Shown: positions 10,088 through 21,894, counted from the first letter of the stretch. The stretch is 64,000 nucleotides of DNA from Pseudoips prasinana (GCA_951640165.1 OX621240.1:3670713-3734712), one strand, 5' to 3'. Numbers and translations are program-made. Notes: generated by a model not told the origin, from the letters alone.

Positions 10088-10415
10088 TCCTACTAATATT
10101 ATAAACGCGTAAGTTTGTAAGTATGGATGCAACTTTGTTACTCTGTCACGTAAAAACTAATGAATGGATTTTAATGAAACTTTACAATAATATAGCTTAT
10201 ACATTAGAATATATATGACGATAAGTGTCAAGTAAGTAGAAAAAAATCTACCACCTGCGAGATATTCCGGCGCACACTGCCAAAACCGCTAGAGGTAGAC
10301 ATCCCACTAATATTATAAATGCGAAAGTTTGTAAGTATTAATGTATGGCTGTATGTTAGTTACTCTTTTACGCCAAAACTACTTAAACGCGGGTGAAACT
10401 GCGGGGCACAGGTAG
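10088..10415 (+). mobile_element. Helitron-like element, AATATTATAAA type
   Basis: Begins TCCTACTAATATTATAAACG after an A and ends GCGGGTGAAACTGCGGGGCA then GTAG before T, so the last four bases differ from CTAG by one. The start block recurs internally at 10309, suggesting two partial copies joined. Confidence 0.65.
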
Positions 10416-10494
10416 TAGAGTAATAAGAAAATTAAATTTTTCAGCCAAATTAAATACCTGAATAATAACTACAATGACAACTACAAAAACAAAA

Positions 10495-10579
10495 CGATTG
10501 ATTAAGTTATTTTGTACCTTTTTTTATTTGAACGCCATTCACGAAAACGATGTTCGGCGACTTAGCCGGTAGAGCCCCT
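10495..10579. repeat. Half copy of MITE-M
   Basis: TTTATTTGAACGCCATT, then GATGTTCGGCGACTTAGCCG and GTAGAGCCCCTG match the right arm of the complete MITE-M at 42725-42971. The left arm is absent. Confidence 0.7.
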
Positions 10580-10650
10580 GGGTGGGAATCGAACCCACGA
10601 CCTCCGGCGTGAAAAGCAAGCATTTTCCAACCACGCCACCAGGCCCGTCA
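10578..10650 (-). repeat. SINE-2 head fragment
   Basis: Only the tRNA-like head (GTGGTTGG and GGTTCGATTCCC on the minus strand) directly abutting the MITE-M end. Confidence 0.75.
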
Positions 10651-10862
10651 AACTAGTTCCGTTACTTTGTTGCAATGGATCAATTACTTCCTCAATCAGG
10701 ATACGGTAGTTGATAGTTACTGGCCCTCAGTTATCTGTTCCCAACAATGTAGCGCAATTAAAACTTACCATCTTCCCAGAGAATACTTAGTATTACTTAG
10801 TACAACCACACGAATTTATATTCTACAGAATGGAAGCCGCGAACATCGTTCCAATTAAATTA

Positions 10863-11290
10863 CAGTCACAAGTAAAAGCTCATCGACTTTATGCTTACAA
10901 ATCAATCAATCAATCAATCCATCATCATCATCATATCAGCCGAAAGACGTCCACAGCTGGACAAAGGCCTCCCCCAAAGATCTCCACAATTGCCGGTCTT
11001 GCGCTATTCGCATCCACATCAATCCATATATGTGTGAAATTTGGAACAAATAGGGCCTTATACAATAAATACATACAGTTCTCAAAATCTAATTCACAAG
11101 TGAAAGCACATCGAGTTTATGCCTACAAAACAATTAATCAATATATGTGTGAAATTTGGTGCAAATAGGATCTTATACAATAAATGCAGTTCTCAAAATC
11201 AAATCACAAATGAAAAAGCATCGACTTAATGCACACAATTCAATCAATCAAAGCATGTGTGAAATTTGGAACAAATAGGGTCTTATACAA
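10863..11290 (+). repeat. Three-unit tandem repeat, about 116 bp per unit
   Basis: Units start at the TCACAAGT/TCACAAAT block (about 10865, 11092 and 11205). Each has AGCACATCGAGTTTATGC-like sequence, ATGTGTGAAATTTGG and CTTATACAATAA. The first unit is lengthened by a 95-bp LINE-B insertion at 10923-11017. Confidence 0.75.
10923..11017 (-). mobile_element. LINE-B, extremely 5'-truncated insertion
   Basis: Minus-strand 3' end of LINE-B: GGACAAAGGCCTCCCCCAAA on the plus strand and a (GAT)n tail. It is flanked by the exact 10-bp duplication ATCAATCCAT at 10913-10922 and 11018-11027. Confidence 0.85.
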
Positions 11291-11299
11291 TAAGTTCAC

Positions 11300-11660
11300 A
11301 AAAATCTACCACATAGGTGTAATACATTCCCTGCAAGGAACTAGATCTGCAAGATACAGTCCTGATTGCAATTGAGCTGAGTGTCGTTAAGAAGATGTCT
11401 ATACTTTTTTTCCATTGATTTCAATGGGATATTAGATTTTTATGAATTCTGATATATTCACTCCAGAGTAGATATGGTCACTACCAGTGTCAAATTCGGG
11501 TTTTAATATAGTCTGAATAAACCTATACAAAAAAACAAAACAAAAATACCGTTTTTCTATGGAAATATATAAATAACATAACTTATTTTCGAGTATTATT
11601 TTCAATTCAATTCCTTCCATTATAAATAAATATCTAAATAATAAATATCTTGGGACAACT
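11300..11660. other. No recognisable feature
   Basis: AT-rich. A 77-codon minus frame has no motif. Confidence 0.5.
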
Positions 11661-11666
11661 AACAAT

Positions 11667-11850
11667 CATCTGATCCCAAAACTAGGCAGAGCCTGTAACA
11701 CACGAATGATAAACATACATAGTATAGATAAATTACACCTAGACACAGAAAAAATAATCTTTCTCATAGCACAAAGATTTGTCCTGGATGGGATTCGAAC
11801 CCACGACCTCTGGCTTAGCAGTCAGGGTCACTAACCACTAGGCCAACCAT
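11667..11850 (-). repeat. tRNA-headed SINE, SINE-2 relative
   Basis: Minus-strand head with TGGCCTAGTGGTTAG (A-box region) and GGTTCGAATCCCATCC (B-box region). The tail shares CATCTGATCCCAAAACTAGG and AATTACACCTAGAC with SINE-2 but is diverged. Confidence 0.7.
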
Positions 11851-11906
11851 ATGATACTTTAATCCTCTTATGATTTACTACGAGTTTCAATAGGTGCGTG
11901 TGCATA

Positions 11907-12018
11907 TGGCTACATATCAAGTTATACATTTCCAATGTAAGCTGACCTCTCATTGTATGGAAATCCTATACAACGCGGGATCAGCTTATACTGGAAATGT
12001 ATATCTTGATATGTAGCC
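11907..12018. mobile_element. MITE-like foldback, about 112 bp
   Basis: GGCTACATATCAAGTTATAC at the left matches the complement of the right end (GTATATCTTGATATGTAGCC), continuing through GGAAATG and AGCTGA in the arms. Single copy in the window, so mobility is inferred from structure only. Confidence 0.55.
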
Positions 12019-12029
12019 GTGTGTACCAA

Positions 12030-12389
12030 AACTCCCCACATGTCTGGTGGTTCAACAAGGCTAACTTTATTTTCTTTGCAAAAAACTTCATGGAAAGCCA
12101 AATCAAAATCGATACACCAAGGTCTCATTTGTAAACAAATTGGCAAGGCTGTGGTACAAGATTGAATACAAATTTCTCTTTACGAGGACCATGAACCGAC
12201 AATATGGATTATAAAATATTAATAATGTAACATCGATTTTATTTATGAGGAATGTTTGAAATGTTTCGTCTAGGTAATTACTAATGTATGTTCTGCCAAT
12301 AACCATAAATAATAAAATAAAGCCTTCGTACTCCCTATCACGTAGGTTTTATGTTAAAACCTAAGTTCTATGTTAAATTACGTATATTT
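12030..12389. other. No recognisable feature
   Basis: Contains overlapping short minus-strand frames without motifs. Confidence 0.45.
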
Positions 12390-12569
12390 CGTTTATAATT
12401 TCACACAATATCTTTATAAATTATAGCCTATGTGTTATTCTCATGTACATATAAGCGATATTATTGTTAAGTTTCATTAACTTCCATTCCGTAGTTTTAT
12501 GTGAAAGAGTAACAAAGATCCATCCATCCATACTTACAAACTTTCGCGTTTATAATATTACTAGGATTA
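12390..12569 (-). repeat. Helitron 5' fragment
   Basis: Minus strand reads TCCTAGTAATATTATAAACG, GCGAAAGTTTGTAAGTATGG and GTTACTCTTTCACATAAAAC, the 5' part of the same type as at 10088. No GC hairpin or CTAG end follows. Confidence 0.65.
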
Positions 12570-13140
12570 ACTAAATAATACACATACTTGGTAAAATGAT
12601 GACCTTTGACACAAAACCTGCCTACGAACAAACCATACAATTTTCACATCAAAATATTACCCATTCTTACAATAAATAAAGTACCATACATAAAAAGAAT
12701 AAACAAACTGAAATGTTGCCCTTCAGCCTATTTACATAGTACAGCTGACGTCACGTGAATATATATACTTTCAATACAAAAAACAACCTTATTACTTACA
12801 TAATAAGAACGCTGCCAAGAGCGAAATATATCAACCGACATGATATCGACTGTATGTAGGTACAATGTACATAGCCAACGTGTTTGTCCATACATAGACC
12901 TACCCTTTGCCAGATAAATTGAATCCTGTTCATCGAAATATCTGAATCAAGGGATTGCAAACCCTAACAAGATCTTATCAAGGTTGATTTTTAATGTAGT
13001 TGGGTTCTAAAAGTTTGTAGGAGGTTTGTAGAATATATAAAATGTGGGAAAAGATAATCATTATCACCCTAACCACGAATCGTGAGTACTATAGCAAATC
13101 CAACCCCAAATAAGCGAATAACGATTGATATACAACTATA
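12570..13140. other. No recognisable feature
   Basis: AT-rich DNA with no shared repeat or coding evidence. Confidence 0.5.
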
Positions 13141-13145
13141 AATCT

Positions 13146-13350
13146 GACTGCAGTGTGGCGCAGCGGCTATGACAGTCGCCTCGCCGCTTCGTGTCGCGGG
13201 TTCGAGTCCCGCGCCGGACAACTATTTGTGTGACCTATAAATAGTTGTTCTGAGTCTGGATGTAATTTGTGTCCGTCTATTATATGTTTGTAAAGTACCC
13301 GCGGCACAGGGATTAAATATCCTAATGCGGGCGTTGTTTTTATTTTTAAA
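13146..13350 (+). repeat. SINE-1 copy, near full length
   Basis: Head GTGGCGCAGCGGCTATGACA, B box GGTTCGAGTCC, then ACTATTTGTGTGACC, GTCCGTCTATTATATG and CCCGCGGCACAGGGATTAAA. Confidence 0.85.
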
Positions 13351-13404
13351 AATAAATCGAATGTCTAAATACACGAACGTGCATAATATGGAATGGCAAT
13401 GAAA

Positions 13405-13620
13405 AAGGCCTCCCCAAAAGATTTCCACAATGGAGTTATGTCCATCATTTGGAGGGATATGTCATAATCGCCACGATTGGCAGACGGGTTGGCGATCGCA
13501 GTATGATGGTCATAGTACGTAGACAGAGAGACGCTACTGCCCGTTCTTTGGGAGATATTCCCTCGGGTTGACTTAAACCCCCCCTCGGAATGAAACAGGG
13601 TGGGGATATTCTATGCCATC
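13405..13620 (-). repeat. LINE-G fragment
   Basis: CATAATCGCCACGATTGGCA, GGCGATCGCAGTATGATGG, GGGAGATATTCCCTCGGG and GGGGATATTCT follow the order seen at 22255 and 49780. The orientation is inferred from the (GAT)n-type tail of other copies. Confidence 0.65.
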
Positions 13621-13630
13621 AGCTAAGAAT

Positions 13631-14222
13631 ACTTGACACATACAACTACAATCTAAAGTAATAAATATCGACTTTAGTAACTAATAATAATAATATCTTA
13701 GGACATTATTCAGACACGGTCATCTGATCCCCAACTTAGCGGAGCTTGTACTATGGAAACCAGATTATTTTATTTTATTTTTGTTTATTAGGTTAACCAA
13801 CATTAAAATTGAGTTTGGTATATCTTAACGTACACAATACATTTTCTTGTGTAGCAACCAGTTACAGGTTAACACCACATGCGAAATTAAAGATGGGCGT
13901 GTATAAATTACATTAATTAAAATAATACTTGACACATACAACTACAATCTAAAGTAATAAATATCGACTTTAGTAACTAATAATAATAATATCTTAGGAC
14001 ATTATTCAGACACGGTCATCTGATCCCCAACTTAGCGGAGCTTGTACTATGGAAACCAGATTATTTTATTTTATTTTTGTTTATTAGGTTAACCAACATT
14101 AAAATTTAGTTTGGTATATCTTAACGTACACAATACATTTTCTTGTGTAGCAACCAGTTACAGGTTAACACCACATGCGAAATTAAAGATGGGCGTGTAT
14201 AAATTACATTAATTAAAATAAA
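13631..14222. repeat. 296-bp near-perfect tandem duplication
   Basis: Copies 13631-13926 and 13927-14222 differ at one noticed base (AATTGAGTTT versus AATTTAGTTT). Each holds the tail of SINE-2 (ATCTTAGGACATTATTCAGA, CTTGTACTATGGAAACCAG) followed by a T-rich block and GGTTAACCAACATTAAAA. The high identity implies a recent duplication or an assembly artefact. Confidence 0.85.
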
Positions 14223-14324
14223 ATTATAAATTATCTAACTTAAAAATAAAAGTGAAATTAAATTGTGAGTGAATGACATACAATTAAAATATTAAAGTAA
14301 GAATCTAAACAAAAAAATATTAAC

Positions 14325-14610
14325 AAGATAACTAATATACTACTTTTCTTTTGTAAATACATACTTATATAGACAATTACACCCAGTTCATTAGGGCGCG
14401 GGGAAAGGTTCAGCAACACTTGTTTGCTAACGCACCCGCGACTCCTCTGGGTTGCGAGTGTCGATGGGCAGCGGTGATCACTTACCATCAGGTGACCCAC
14501 TTGCTCGCTTGTCGCCCTCTGATTCATGCACACAAATGTCCTGAGTGGAATCGAACCCTCAAACTGCAGCGTGCAAAGCAAGCATTTACCAATCACGCCA
14601 CAGGCCCGGT
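14325..14610 (-). repeat. SINE-2 with an internal insertion
   Basis: The minus-strand SINE-2 resumes at ACTAATATACTACTTTTC and reaches its head near 14605. Between ACACCCAG and CATGCACACAAATG lies about 130 bp of foreign sequence (GGGCGCGGGGAAAGG ... GACCCACTTGCTCGC) replacing the usual middle. Confidence 0.7.
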
Positions 14611-14639
14611 CAACTATTAATTTGATAAGCCGTACAGCG

Positions 14640-16460
14640 CGCTACACATGGGAAAATATGACCAGGTCCGTTCTCGTCACTGGTACGTAGATTATCCGTA
14701 CCTCTAACGTCTAAATCTTGCCTGTAAAGAAAACGCCCGTCTTTGAATACCATTATTTCAAACCTATTCCTAGCATTCCTTACTATTTCCTACTCAGTAA
14801 GAAACTGCTAAGACGCGTGGCTTGCAAATTAATTAATCTCACAGCTAAATATTCTGGATGCCTAGGAACTCGGGATTAATTTCCTAGACGGAATCGACAC
14901 AGCAGTGGCAACGAGTGGTATATTCCGTAAGTAAAGCCGACTTATCAATTTCATTTTTAAACGTACCTTTTGTAATCTAACTAGATCTATAATTTATTTA
15001 ACAGAAAGTTTCCTGCACAGCACATACAGAAGAAGCAAGTAATCACTAAAAAAAAAATCAATTTCTTAATGTCACAACTTAATACGAGATAAAAACATTT
15101 TTATACAAAATACCACATTAAAAGTGATTATAAATTGTCAAAGGCATATTACTACAATACAATGAAGTAAAACTATTTAAACAGAATTGTTAGCATAGAA
15201 TTATTCATCCTTTAAGTTTATTGTCTGTCGATTCAAGTATGTGTATTGTAAGTGTATTCATTATACTATTTTAATTGCTTTTATTAATTAAGTTTCGTGT
15301 TATAATATTATGTATGAACTATTTCATTTCCCAACTTGTATATCACGACTGCCGTCCTGTAACTAATTTGAGTATATTCTTGTGATTGAAAATTTGGTGC
15401 AATATTTCATCATCATTTCATAAAGTTTAAATATTTTTTATTAAGGTTGGGACATTGTTCTACTATAATAATATAACCCAGTAACGCTAAAAAGAAAAAT
15501 ACAACAACAACTTTAAATAATAATGTCGTTTGGAAAATTATAAAACAATTTAACTATCACTTTTTCCTTACCACCAAAATAATAATAAACCAAATCTTAA
15601 TTGCTCAAAAAGATTGTTTTATTCCGTAACATAATTGCATACCATAAATTATCAAATCTCTTAGTCTTAGTCACTACACGCGTTCATAAGGTACTTATCT
15701 AGTCTTCATTTTCAAGGTCCATAATCATAATATCAAGCCATACCATAATGGCAAGTCGAATTTGAATTGTGTTACATAAATCACACGCCACTGCAACATC
15801 ACTTTATGTAGATTGCAACGCGTTCCCTTCAGGAGAAATGCGGCTTTCTTAGAAGTGAACTTAAGTTTGAGTTTTGTGCGGGTTGATTAAGTTAAATTGG
15901 TCTATCGAAATTACATTATATCAATAATAAACCTTTAGAAAACAGTTTGAATATTTTTAGTATAAGAAGCGAGTATCTGATGGCCCATATATATTTATAT
16001 ACCTCACATTTTATATTGGTGCATTAGCTGTGTGTGAGTGAAATGAAAATACCCGCAAAATGCGAGCCAGGCAAGCATAAATAGAGTTCCGTGCCGTCCT
16101 TAGGAGTAGGCGTTAGTTAGATGACAAGGCAAACCTTTAATACGTTAATTTGGCGCTAAATTAATATCTCCAAAATATCGCTAAGCTTACTAATGAGCTT
16201 TTCGCCATTTTCCATGATTTAAAATTAATTGTGCCAAGGGGAAGGTATATTTAATTTTTCTAATAATTTATCACCATAAACATCTATTAACTGTAATTAT
16301 ACAGATTTTTCATACATTAATAGGAGAGCGAACGGAATTTGAAAAATACACCAAAGTAAAAAACAAAAAGAAAAATCTTATTTCAAATTAAGCCCTATAT
16401 AAATGCCTATATGACCTAATACCCGACCTGTGAAATTTAGACGGTGCAATATTTAAAAAA
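14640..16460. other. Featureless AT-rich stretch
   Basis: Nearly 1.8 kb with no reading frame of note and no repeat shared with the rest of the window. Could be intronic or intergenic. Confidence 0.5.
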
Positions 16461-16469
16461 AAACCGGCT

Positions 16470-16520
16470 AATTGCGAGTCGGTCTCGCCCACCGAGGGAT
16501 CCGTACAAACCTGTAGATTT
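16470..16520 (+). repeat. Repeat F 5' fragment
   Basis: CCGGCTAATTGCGAGTCGGT, then ACCGAGGGATCCGTAC, a diverged start of repeat F. Confidence 0.5.
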
Positions 16521-16757
16521 AGTTACAGCTGAAAGGTATTATAGACCTGAGTATTTGATATGAATTTAGATTTAATACCTCTACGCGTTCGTAAGGAAAG
16601 TAAGTTTAAAATTTATAAAAATATTTTTATTGTACTTAGTTTAACAAAATTTTACTGTTTTTGTAATTTTCCCTTTATCAGCGCTATTATACTATAACCT
16701 TCCCATAGAAAAATTACGGACTGGCTGATGCCTATTGAGGGGTCTAATTATAAATAA

Positions 16758-18201
16758 CTAGCTGTGCCCCGCGGTATTACCCGCATAAAACTTTATAAAT
16801 TATAGCCTATGTGCTAATCCAGGGTGTCACCTAAGTCCATACCAAATTTTAATAATATCGCTCCAGCCATTAAAGCAGTAACAAACATACACACTCAAAA
16901 ACTTTTTTTTTTTTTTTTCTTTTTTATTTAGGCCCGCAAACTGGCCGTTACGGCAAAACATACATTATTGCATTATACATATGAATAAATGACAGCCAAA
17001 CAGCCTTCTAAGTGCGAACACAGCATGCTCACGAATATCTCGCTTTCACAAACATTTACAAACTTAACTTTAATAATAACAAACTTATAATAATTGAATG
17101 ACAATAATAATTGAATCTATATTACTACTACATGTTAAATTAATTTATAATTTAGTGTGAAGAAATGTCTTGATAGTATTGACAGATACACTGAACGGAT
17201 CGAGTTCCTGATAAATTTCGTTAAGGGTGGAGCACATTCGATAAAATGACGAATGCTGAGCGTAGTTAGTGTGACATGATGGTAGGTTAAACAATTTACG
17301 GTTGTGTAAGCGGCTTCCAGTTCGCGGTATATGTATTTGTAGTTTTCCCAACAAATCCGGACTATCTATTGCACCATTAAGGATATTAAACAATAGAACA
17401 ACATCAGATACCTTGCGTCTATGGGCAAGAGGCAGTACTTTGAAGTGTTCTAGCCTAGCTTCATAGCAGTTTAACTTGCGACAGAGATTATTTGCGTAAG
17501 TTAGGTGGTATAGAAATTTCTTTTGAAGCCCTTCGATTCTATTGGTATGAACTGCATAAGATGGGTTCCAGATTGGGCTGCAGTATTCCAATAAACTGCG
17601 AACATAGCAGTTGAAAAGGATGATGGGAATTATTGGGTCTCTAAAAGTTTGCCTGATAACAAAGCCAGATAGTCTTGCCCCCTTTTTAATAATGTGGTCG
17701 ATATGCTCGTGGAAGTCCAATTTTTGGTCCACAATTACTCCTAAGTCACGGGTGCTCGTAACTTCATTCAAGGGTGTATCGTTTATGTGATATGTTACAC
17801 TGGGTGAGTTTATTTTTCGGGTAAATTTTATATATAAACATTTCGCCGGATTTAGTATCATTTTATTCCTATAACACCAGTCACTTATGATATTAAGATC
17901 CTTTTGTAGACATTTGATATCGTCATTACCGTTGATCACTCTATAAATTTTTAAATCGTCAGCATACATTTTAAAGCTAGAGGTCATGGTGCAGCCAAGG
18001 TCGTTAATAAATAAGAGGAAAAATAAAGGTCCGAGATGAGAACCTTGCGGTACACCGGAAGAAATCATTACGGCTGGGGATTTGAAACCACGAATTGCTA
18101 CGATTTGAGAGCGATTACGGAGATAGGATTCACACCATCTTAGAAGTGTGCCGCATATGCCAGCATGACTTTAGCCTTTATAATATTAGTATGAAGTATG
18201 A
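16758..18201 (-). mobile_element. Helitron-like element containing a LINE
   Basis: The plus strand begins CTAGCTGTGCCCCGCGG at 16758, the complement of the Helitron 3' end. The minus strand starts TC at 18201, followed by ACTAATATTATAAAGGC. The flanks are T (18202) and A (16757), giving the A/T insertion context on the minus strand. The middle, 16906 to about 18170, is a LINE insertion, so the Helitron itself is only about 180 bp. Confidence 0.7.
16906..18170 (-). pseudogene. Jockey-like LINE reverse transcriptase, 5'-truncated
   Basis: An open minus-strand frame of about 340 codons (307 from the ATG at 18068, stop at 17145) covers the C-terminal half of a non-LTR reverse transcriptase. GVPQGS lies at residues 5-10 counted from that ATG, and the catalytic YADD box at 35-38. 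LNPAKC, DLGVIVD and LLEYCSPIWNPSY follow, then a C-terminal tail. The frame continues upstream of the ATG to about 18165, where the LINE ends abruptly in Helitron sequence, so the N-terminal polymerase fingers and the endonuclease are missing. About 240 bp of 3' non-coding DNA end in a T run at 16905-16920, the poly(A) tail on the minus strand. The motif order fits the Jockey/CR1 group. It is not functional, but the lack of stops suggests recent arrival. Confidence 0.9.
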
Positions 18202-18735
18202 TATATCTCATACTTGTTTTCTGTAATTCGTTTAGTTTCATGTGTTACATATGTTACACGTTGTACATCTAAATTTCAACGACTTAGCCTTGTAAAGGTT
18301 ACAGACAGACATAGTTATATTCGTATTAATATTATTAGTACTTAGAACATGTTTGTCGGCGTTTCATTACTTATTCAAAGCATTGCTGTATCAAAACCCT
18401 CCCCATGAAGGGTAACATTATTAAATTATCCCCTACCTACGTCATACTTATTCGCAGAGGTGATCACCGTGATGGGTTAAACAATATGTTGACGTCACTG
18501 CTTTTGTCAATAAGAGTAGGTGACCTTATGAGGCCTGGTACGATTTTATAGTTCTAGTTGGAGAACTTGGAGACGAGAGAAATGTTAAAAACGGGTGGGA
18601 CTACATGTTATATACGTTGAAATAAAACAGTAATAAAATAAAAAAGTTTTTAGTCACGTACCTACCAAAAAGCGCTTGTAAATACTTGACTTAGCTTAAT
18701 ATAACTTAAATAAGCTATTTAAGTTATATTCAAAG
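18202..18735. other. No gene; one palindrome
   Basis: AT-rich. 18697-18730 is a near-perfect palindrome around CTTAAATAAGCTATTTAAG. Just before it, AAAGCGCTTGTAAATACTTG is a short piece of repeat H. Confidence 0.5.
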
Positions 18736-18738
18736 TTG

Positions 18739-18890
18739 TCTACTATATAAAAATAAGTTTTCCTTCCTGACGCTATATAACTCCAGAACGCCCGAACCGA
18801 TTTCCACGGTTTTGCATTCTTTGGAAAGGTCTCGGGCTCCGTGAGGATTATAGCAAACAAAATTTATAAAATTTAACGCGGGTAACTTTT
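18739..18890 (+). repeat. Helitron-like fragment lacking its 3' end
   Basis: TCTACTATATAAAAATAAG, then CGAACCGATTTCCACGG, AAGGTCTCGGGCTCCGTGAG and AAATTTAACGCGGGTAAC. The final hairpin half and CTAG are absent. Confidence 0.55.
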
Positions 18891-19142
18891 ATCGGATAAT
18901 ATATAACGGATATATTTTACTAGGTACATTTTGTCTTAATGGTTCTGTCTATACGAGTATAACGGTAAGACTTCAATAATAATTATTATATATATTTAAT
19001 ATTCTTCATAGACCTGAATATACTTTATTTCTAGTAAAAAAAAGTTGGCAACCCTAGTACTAGTCGAAGAAAAAGCGGCATGCTTTTTTTAAATTTTAAT
19101 ATTAAAACCCGATTAGTAATTCGGTTTTTGTAATTTATTGAT

Positions 19143-19385
19143 GTTATCACCATCATCATCATCATCATGTCAGCCAAATGACGTCCACTGCTCGACATAG
19201 ATCTCCCCAATGGAATTGTGTATTTGGAGAGATATGCCATAATTGCCACTCTTCACAGACGGTTGGCGATCGCATTATGACGGTCACAGTACAAGCGACG
19301 CTGCTTCCTAATCCTCGGGACAACTTTTACGCACCTCAAGGAATGAGGTGGGGTGGTGATATTCGTTGCCTGCAGCCTTATGTGA
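19143..19385 (-). repeat. LINE-G copy
   Basis: Starts with the (CAT)n tail CCATCATCATCATC and TGACGTCCACTGCTCGACA, then GATATGCCATAATTGCC, GGTTGGCGATCGCA and GGAATGAGGTGGGGTGGTGA. Read on the minus strand it is the 3' end of a LINE-type repeat. The frames across it are by-products. Confidence 0.65.
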
Positions 19386-19389
19386 TCAC

Positions 19390-20935
19390 AACTATACCAT
19401 TAATTTGTTGTGTTGTGTTGTTCGAATCTATTTATAAATTTTCTATTTATTTCAAAACTGTGATAGATCTGCTTCACCTGCTGCTAGTTTAGACAGGACT
19501 TGCCAAACAGAAGCTTCCACAAAAAAATTGTTATTTATATACGTCTCTAAAGAAACCGAGTTTAGATTTAGTTTCGATTGAAAAGTATGACTTCGTATTG
19601 ATAACAACACTTGATAAATTCTTATAAAATTTTGAATACTTTTAAACGTTAACGCTAACGTTTTAAGTAGTAGTAAGTTAGTTTCAATTGTTTTTATATA
19701 ATGTAGTGCACTTTATGATTATCAAAACTGTTGTATTAGATTTACTACAAAAAATTAATTAAAGTTGTATACAACAATTCTTGACTACTTTAAACATAAT
19801 TTAATGGCGCTATTGGCTCTACAGATAATTAAATGAATCTCAACATACAATGGTGTTCTAACGGTAAATATGTACCTAGATTAATCCACGCAAAAATTTA
19901 CCAACTTGGAACATAAACTGGATTTGTTCCTTCATACGCAGCTATGGTGTTTTCACAACTTTAGCATATAACAAAACATGACAAATCTATGAGTTGTACC
20001 GATATTCTAAATTTATAGGCGTGCATTTATTCCCTTTCTAAAGTTCGAAGCCCTTTTCAGTCACTAACTAGCTAAAATAAACCAAGTCTACAAGCCAGCC
20101 ACCTCCAATTAGGGGCATCAGCGTCATAATTCCAAAGGCGTCAGAGCAGCCCTCCCATTCACTTCCCACCTTTGGGAACTTCCAGCTGTGTGCGTAGACT
20201 TCCAAATCGATTGTACGACCAATAGGACTTGCTTGTTTTCTTTTTACTGTCTCTCTTTTTTCGTGATGTTGGTTTTCCAATACCGTTGAAAGCATTGTTG
20301 GTTTGTTAGCTATTGTGTGGTGCTTGAGTTTTCTAGTCTGATTCTAAAATGATACGTATATAAAGTGAATATAAAAGATAAATATAAAAAAAAGATACAG
20401 TAAAATTTTAACTGTCATAAATATAATCTTCTAGAGAGATGTAATCTCTTGTCTACTGCCTTTGCAGGAGCCGATATATATGTACATAAATATGATACAC
20501 ACACACACTCACACTACACAAACATTGGAATTAGTAAGTGTCATTTTTACTATATTCATTATTTCATAAAGTTACGTATATATATATTTTATTTAGATTA
20601 AGTACATAGTATTTTCAATAATTTGTAAGGATCACCAAGATATGACCCAGAGGGAGCCTGGTGATTTGTAACACAGGTCTTACCTACTATAGACGCCAGT
20701 CTCTCACAAAGGTATGATAGTTTATTTGTTTTAAATACAGAGTATTTATTTATTTTTTTATTCATAAAACAATTTACATTGTATTTGAATCGTGGTTACA
20801 AATAAGTGCATTACTTAAAATTTACATAATACTCGTATGTACACCAAACCTTTGTGAAAGAGATAAATAAATATATTATTATTATTATTCATCATCATCA
20901 ATGTACACAACTAAACTCAGCTTAACCTCACCGAT
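19390..20935. other. Featureless AT-rich stretch
   Basis: Only a 75-codon minus frame at 20068-20295 without motifs, and simple (AC)n and (TA)n patches near 20495-20590. Confidence 0.5.
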
Positions 20936-20938
20936 CAC

Positions 20939-21061
20939 TTAGGGCCGCTTTCACCGTTGAAATTAAACGCGATCAATTGACGCTAAACTCAGTCCAGCGT
21001 CCTGTAGCTGAGTTTAGCGTCCATTGATCGCGTTTAATTTTAACGGTGAATTCGGTTCTTA
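20939..21061. mobile_element. MITE-N, 123 bp
   Basis: Arms of about 50 bp: TTTCACCGTT, AAATTAAACGCGATCAATTG and ACGCTAAACTCAG are mirrored on the right. A second 123-bp copy at 50551-50673 is nested in MITE-M. Confidence 0.85.
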
Positions 21062-21069
21062 CGGACCTG

Positions 21070-21520
21070 TGTGAGCATCTCGCTATGATGCCCTATATTA
21101 GCTGAAATATATTATTATTATTTTATTATATAAGACGCCCTTCCTCATAAGAATTATGTCAGAAATAAATGCAAGGATTTAAATAATTTGTTTAATTGAT
21201 ATTGTATATAGATGCCAGCAATACTTGCTTTTTCAATCTAGGCAGATATTGCTTTGTGTAGAGATAATCAACGGACTTGAATTTGAATTGTATATACTCG
21301 ACTCCAGGATTCCCTTGCTCCCTTTCGGAGGTACTAGGTGTCATCCATCGGCTTTGTTTTCTAGAAACACGGCCGACTGATATGTTCGCAGTTTCACGTG
21401 GAAGATATCATATCCATAGACATATTATCATATTGAAAACACCTTCCAAACTATTAAATTTTTGTTGTTTAGCATTATTCGCAATGAAAAGCGTAAATCT
21501 AATCTCAAAAAATGGAAAAT
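21070..21520. other. No recognisable feature
   Basis: AT-rich. The 98-codon plus frame at 21277-21573 ends inside a SINE head (the SAGLEPAP phrase is a SINE by-product). Confidence 0.45.
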
Positions 21521-21527
21521 CATTTTT

Positions 21528-21612
21528 TAATCGTTCGGCGGGTCTCGAACCAGCACCCTCTGCCAATTCGTAGTAGGCGTAGGCGCTCTGCGATAAGCTA
21601 CGAACGATACAC
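21528..21612 (-). repeat. tRNA-like SINE head, separate family
   Basis: Minus-strand sequence with GTAGCTTATCGCAGAGCGCC and GGTTCGAGACCCGCC in A- and B-box spacing. It is single-copy in this window, so a tRNA pseudogene is the alternative. Confidence 0.55.
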
Positions 21613-21894
21613 ACTGGCAGATCAAATTTAGGATACCCTTGCTAACCCTACTTATAGAATCAATGTTTTTTTAATGTACCCAGCAACATTCTTGTGAAAA
21701 TTTCAAAATTACACTAACCAAAGAAATTCAATATTTGTTCGAAAACAACAATGTCTTATCTCAAGGAAAGTAGCCAGAATATCTAAAAATAAAACCTTTG
21801 ATTCATATTTCAATAGCGCAGATCAAAGCTTTTAATAAATCACATTGTGTGTCGCTGGACCGTGTGTGACTAGCGTTGGAGTTTCAAAGCCAAT

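Noticed and set aside
13146..13230. Possible functional tRNA genes at SINE heads
   Set aside because: The heads have A- and B-box-like motifs but do not show full cloverleaf pairing by eye, they continue into shared tails, and they occur in many copies.
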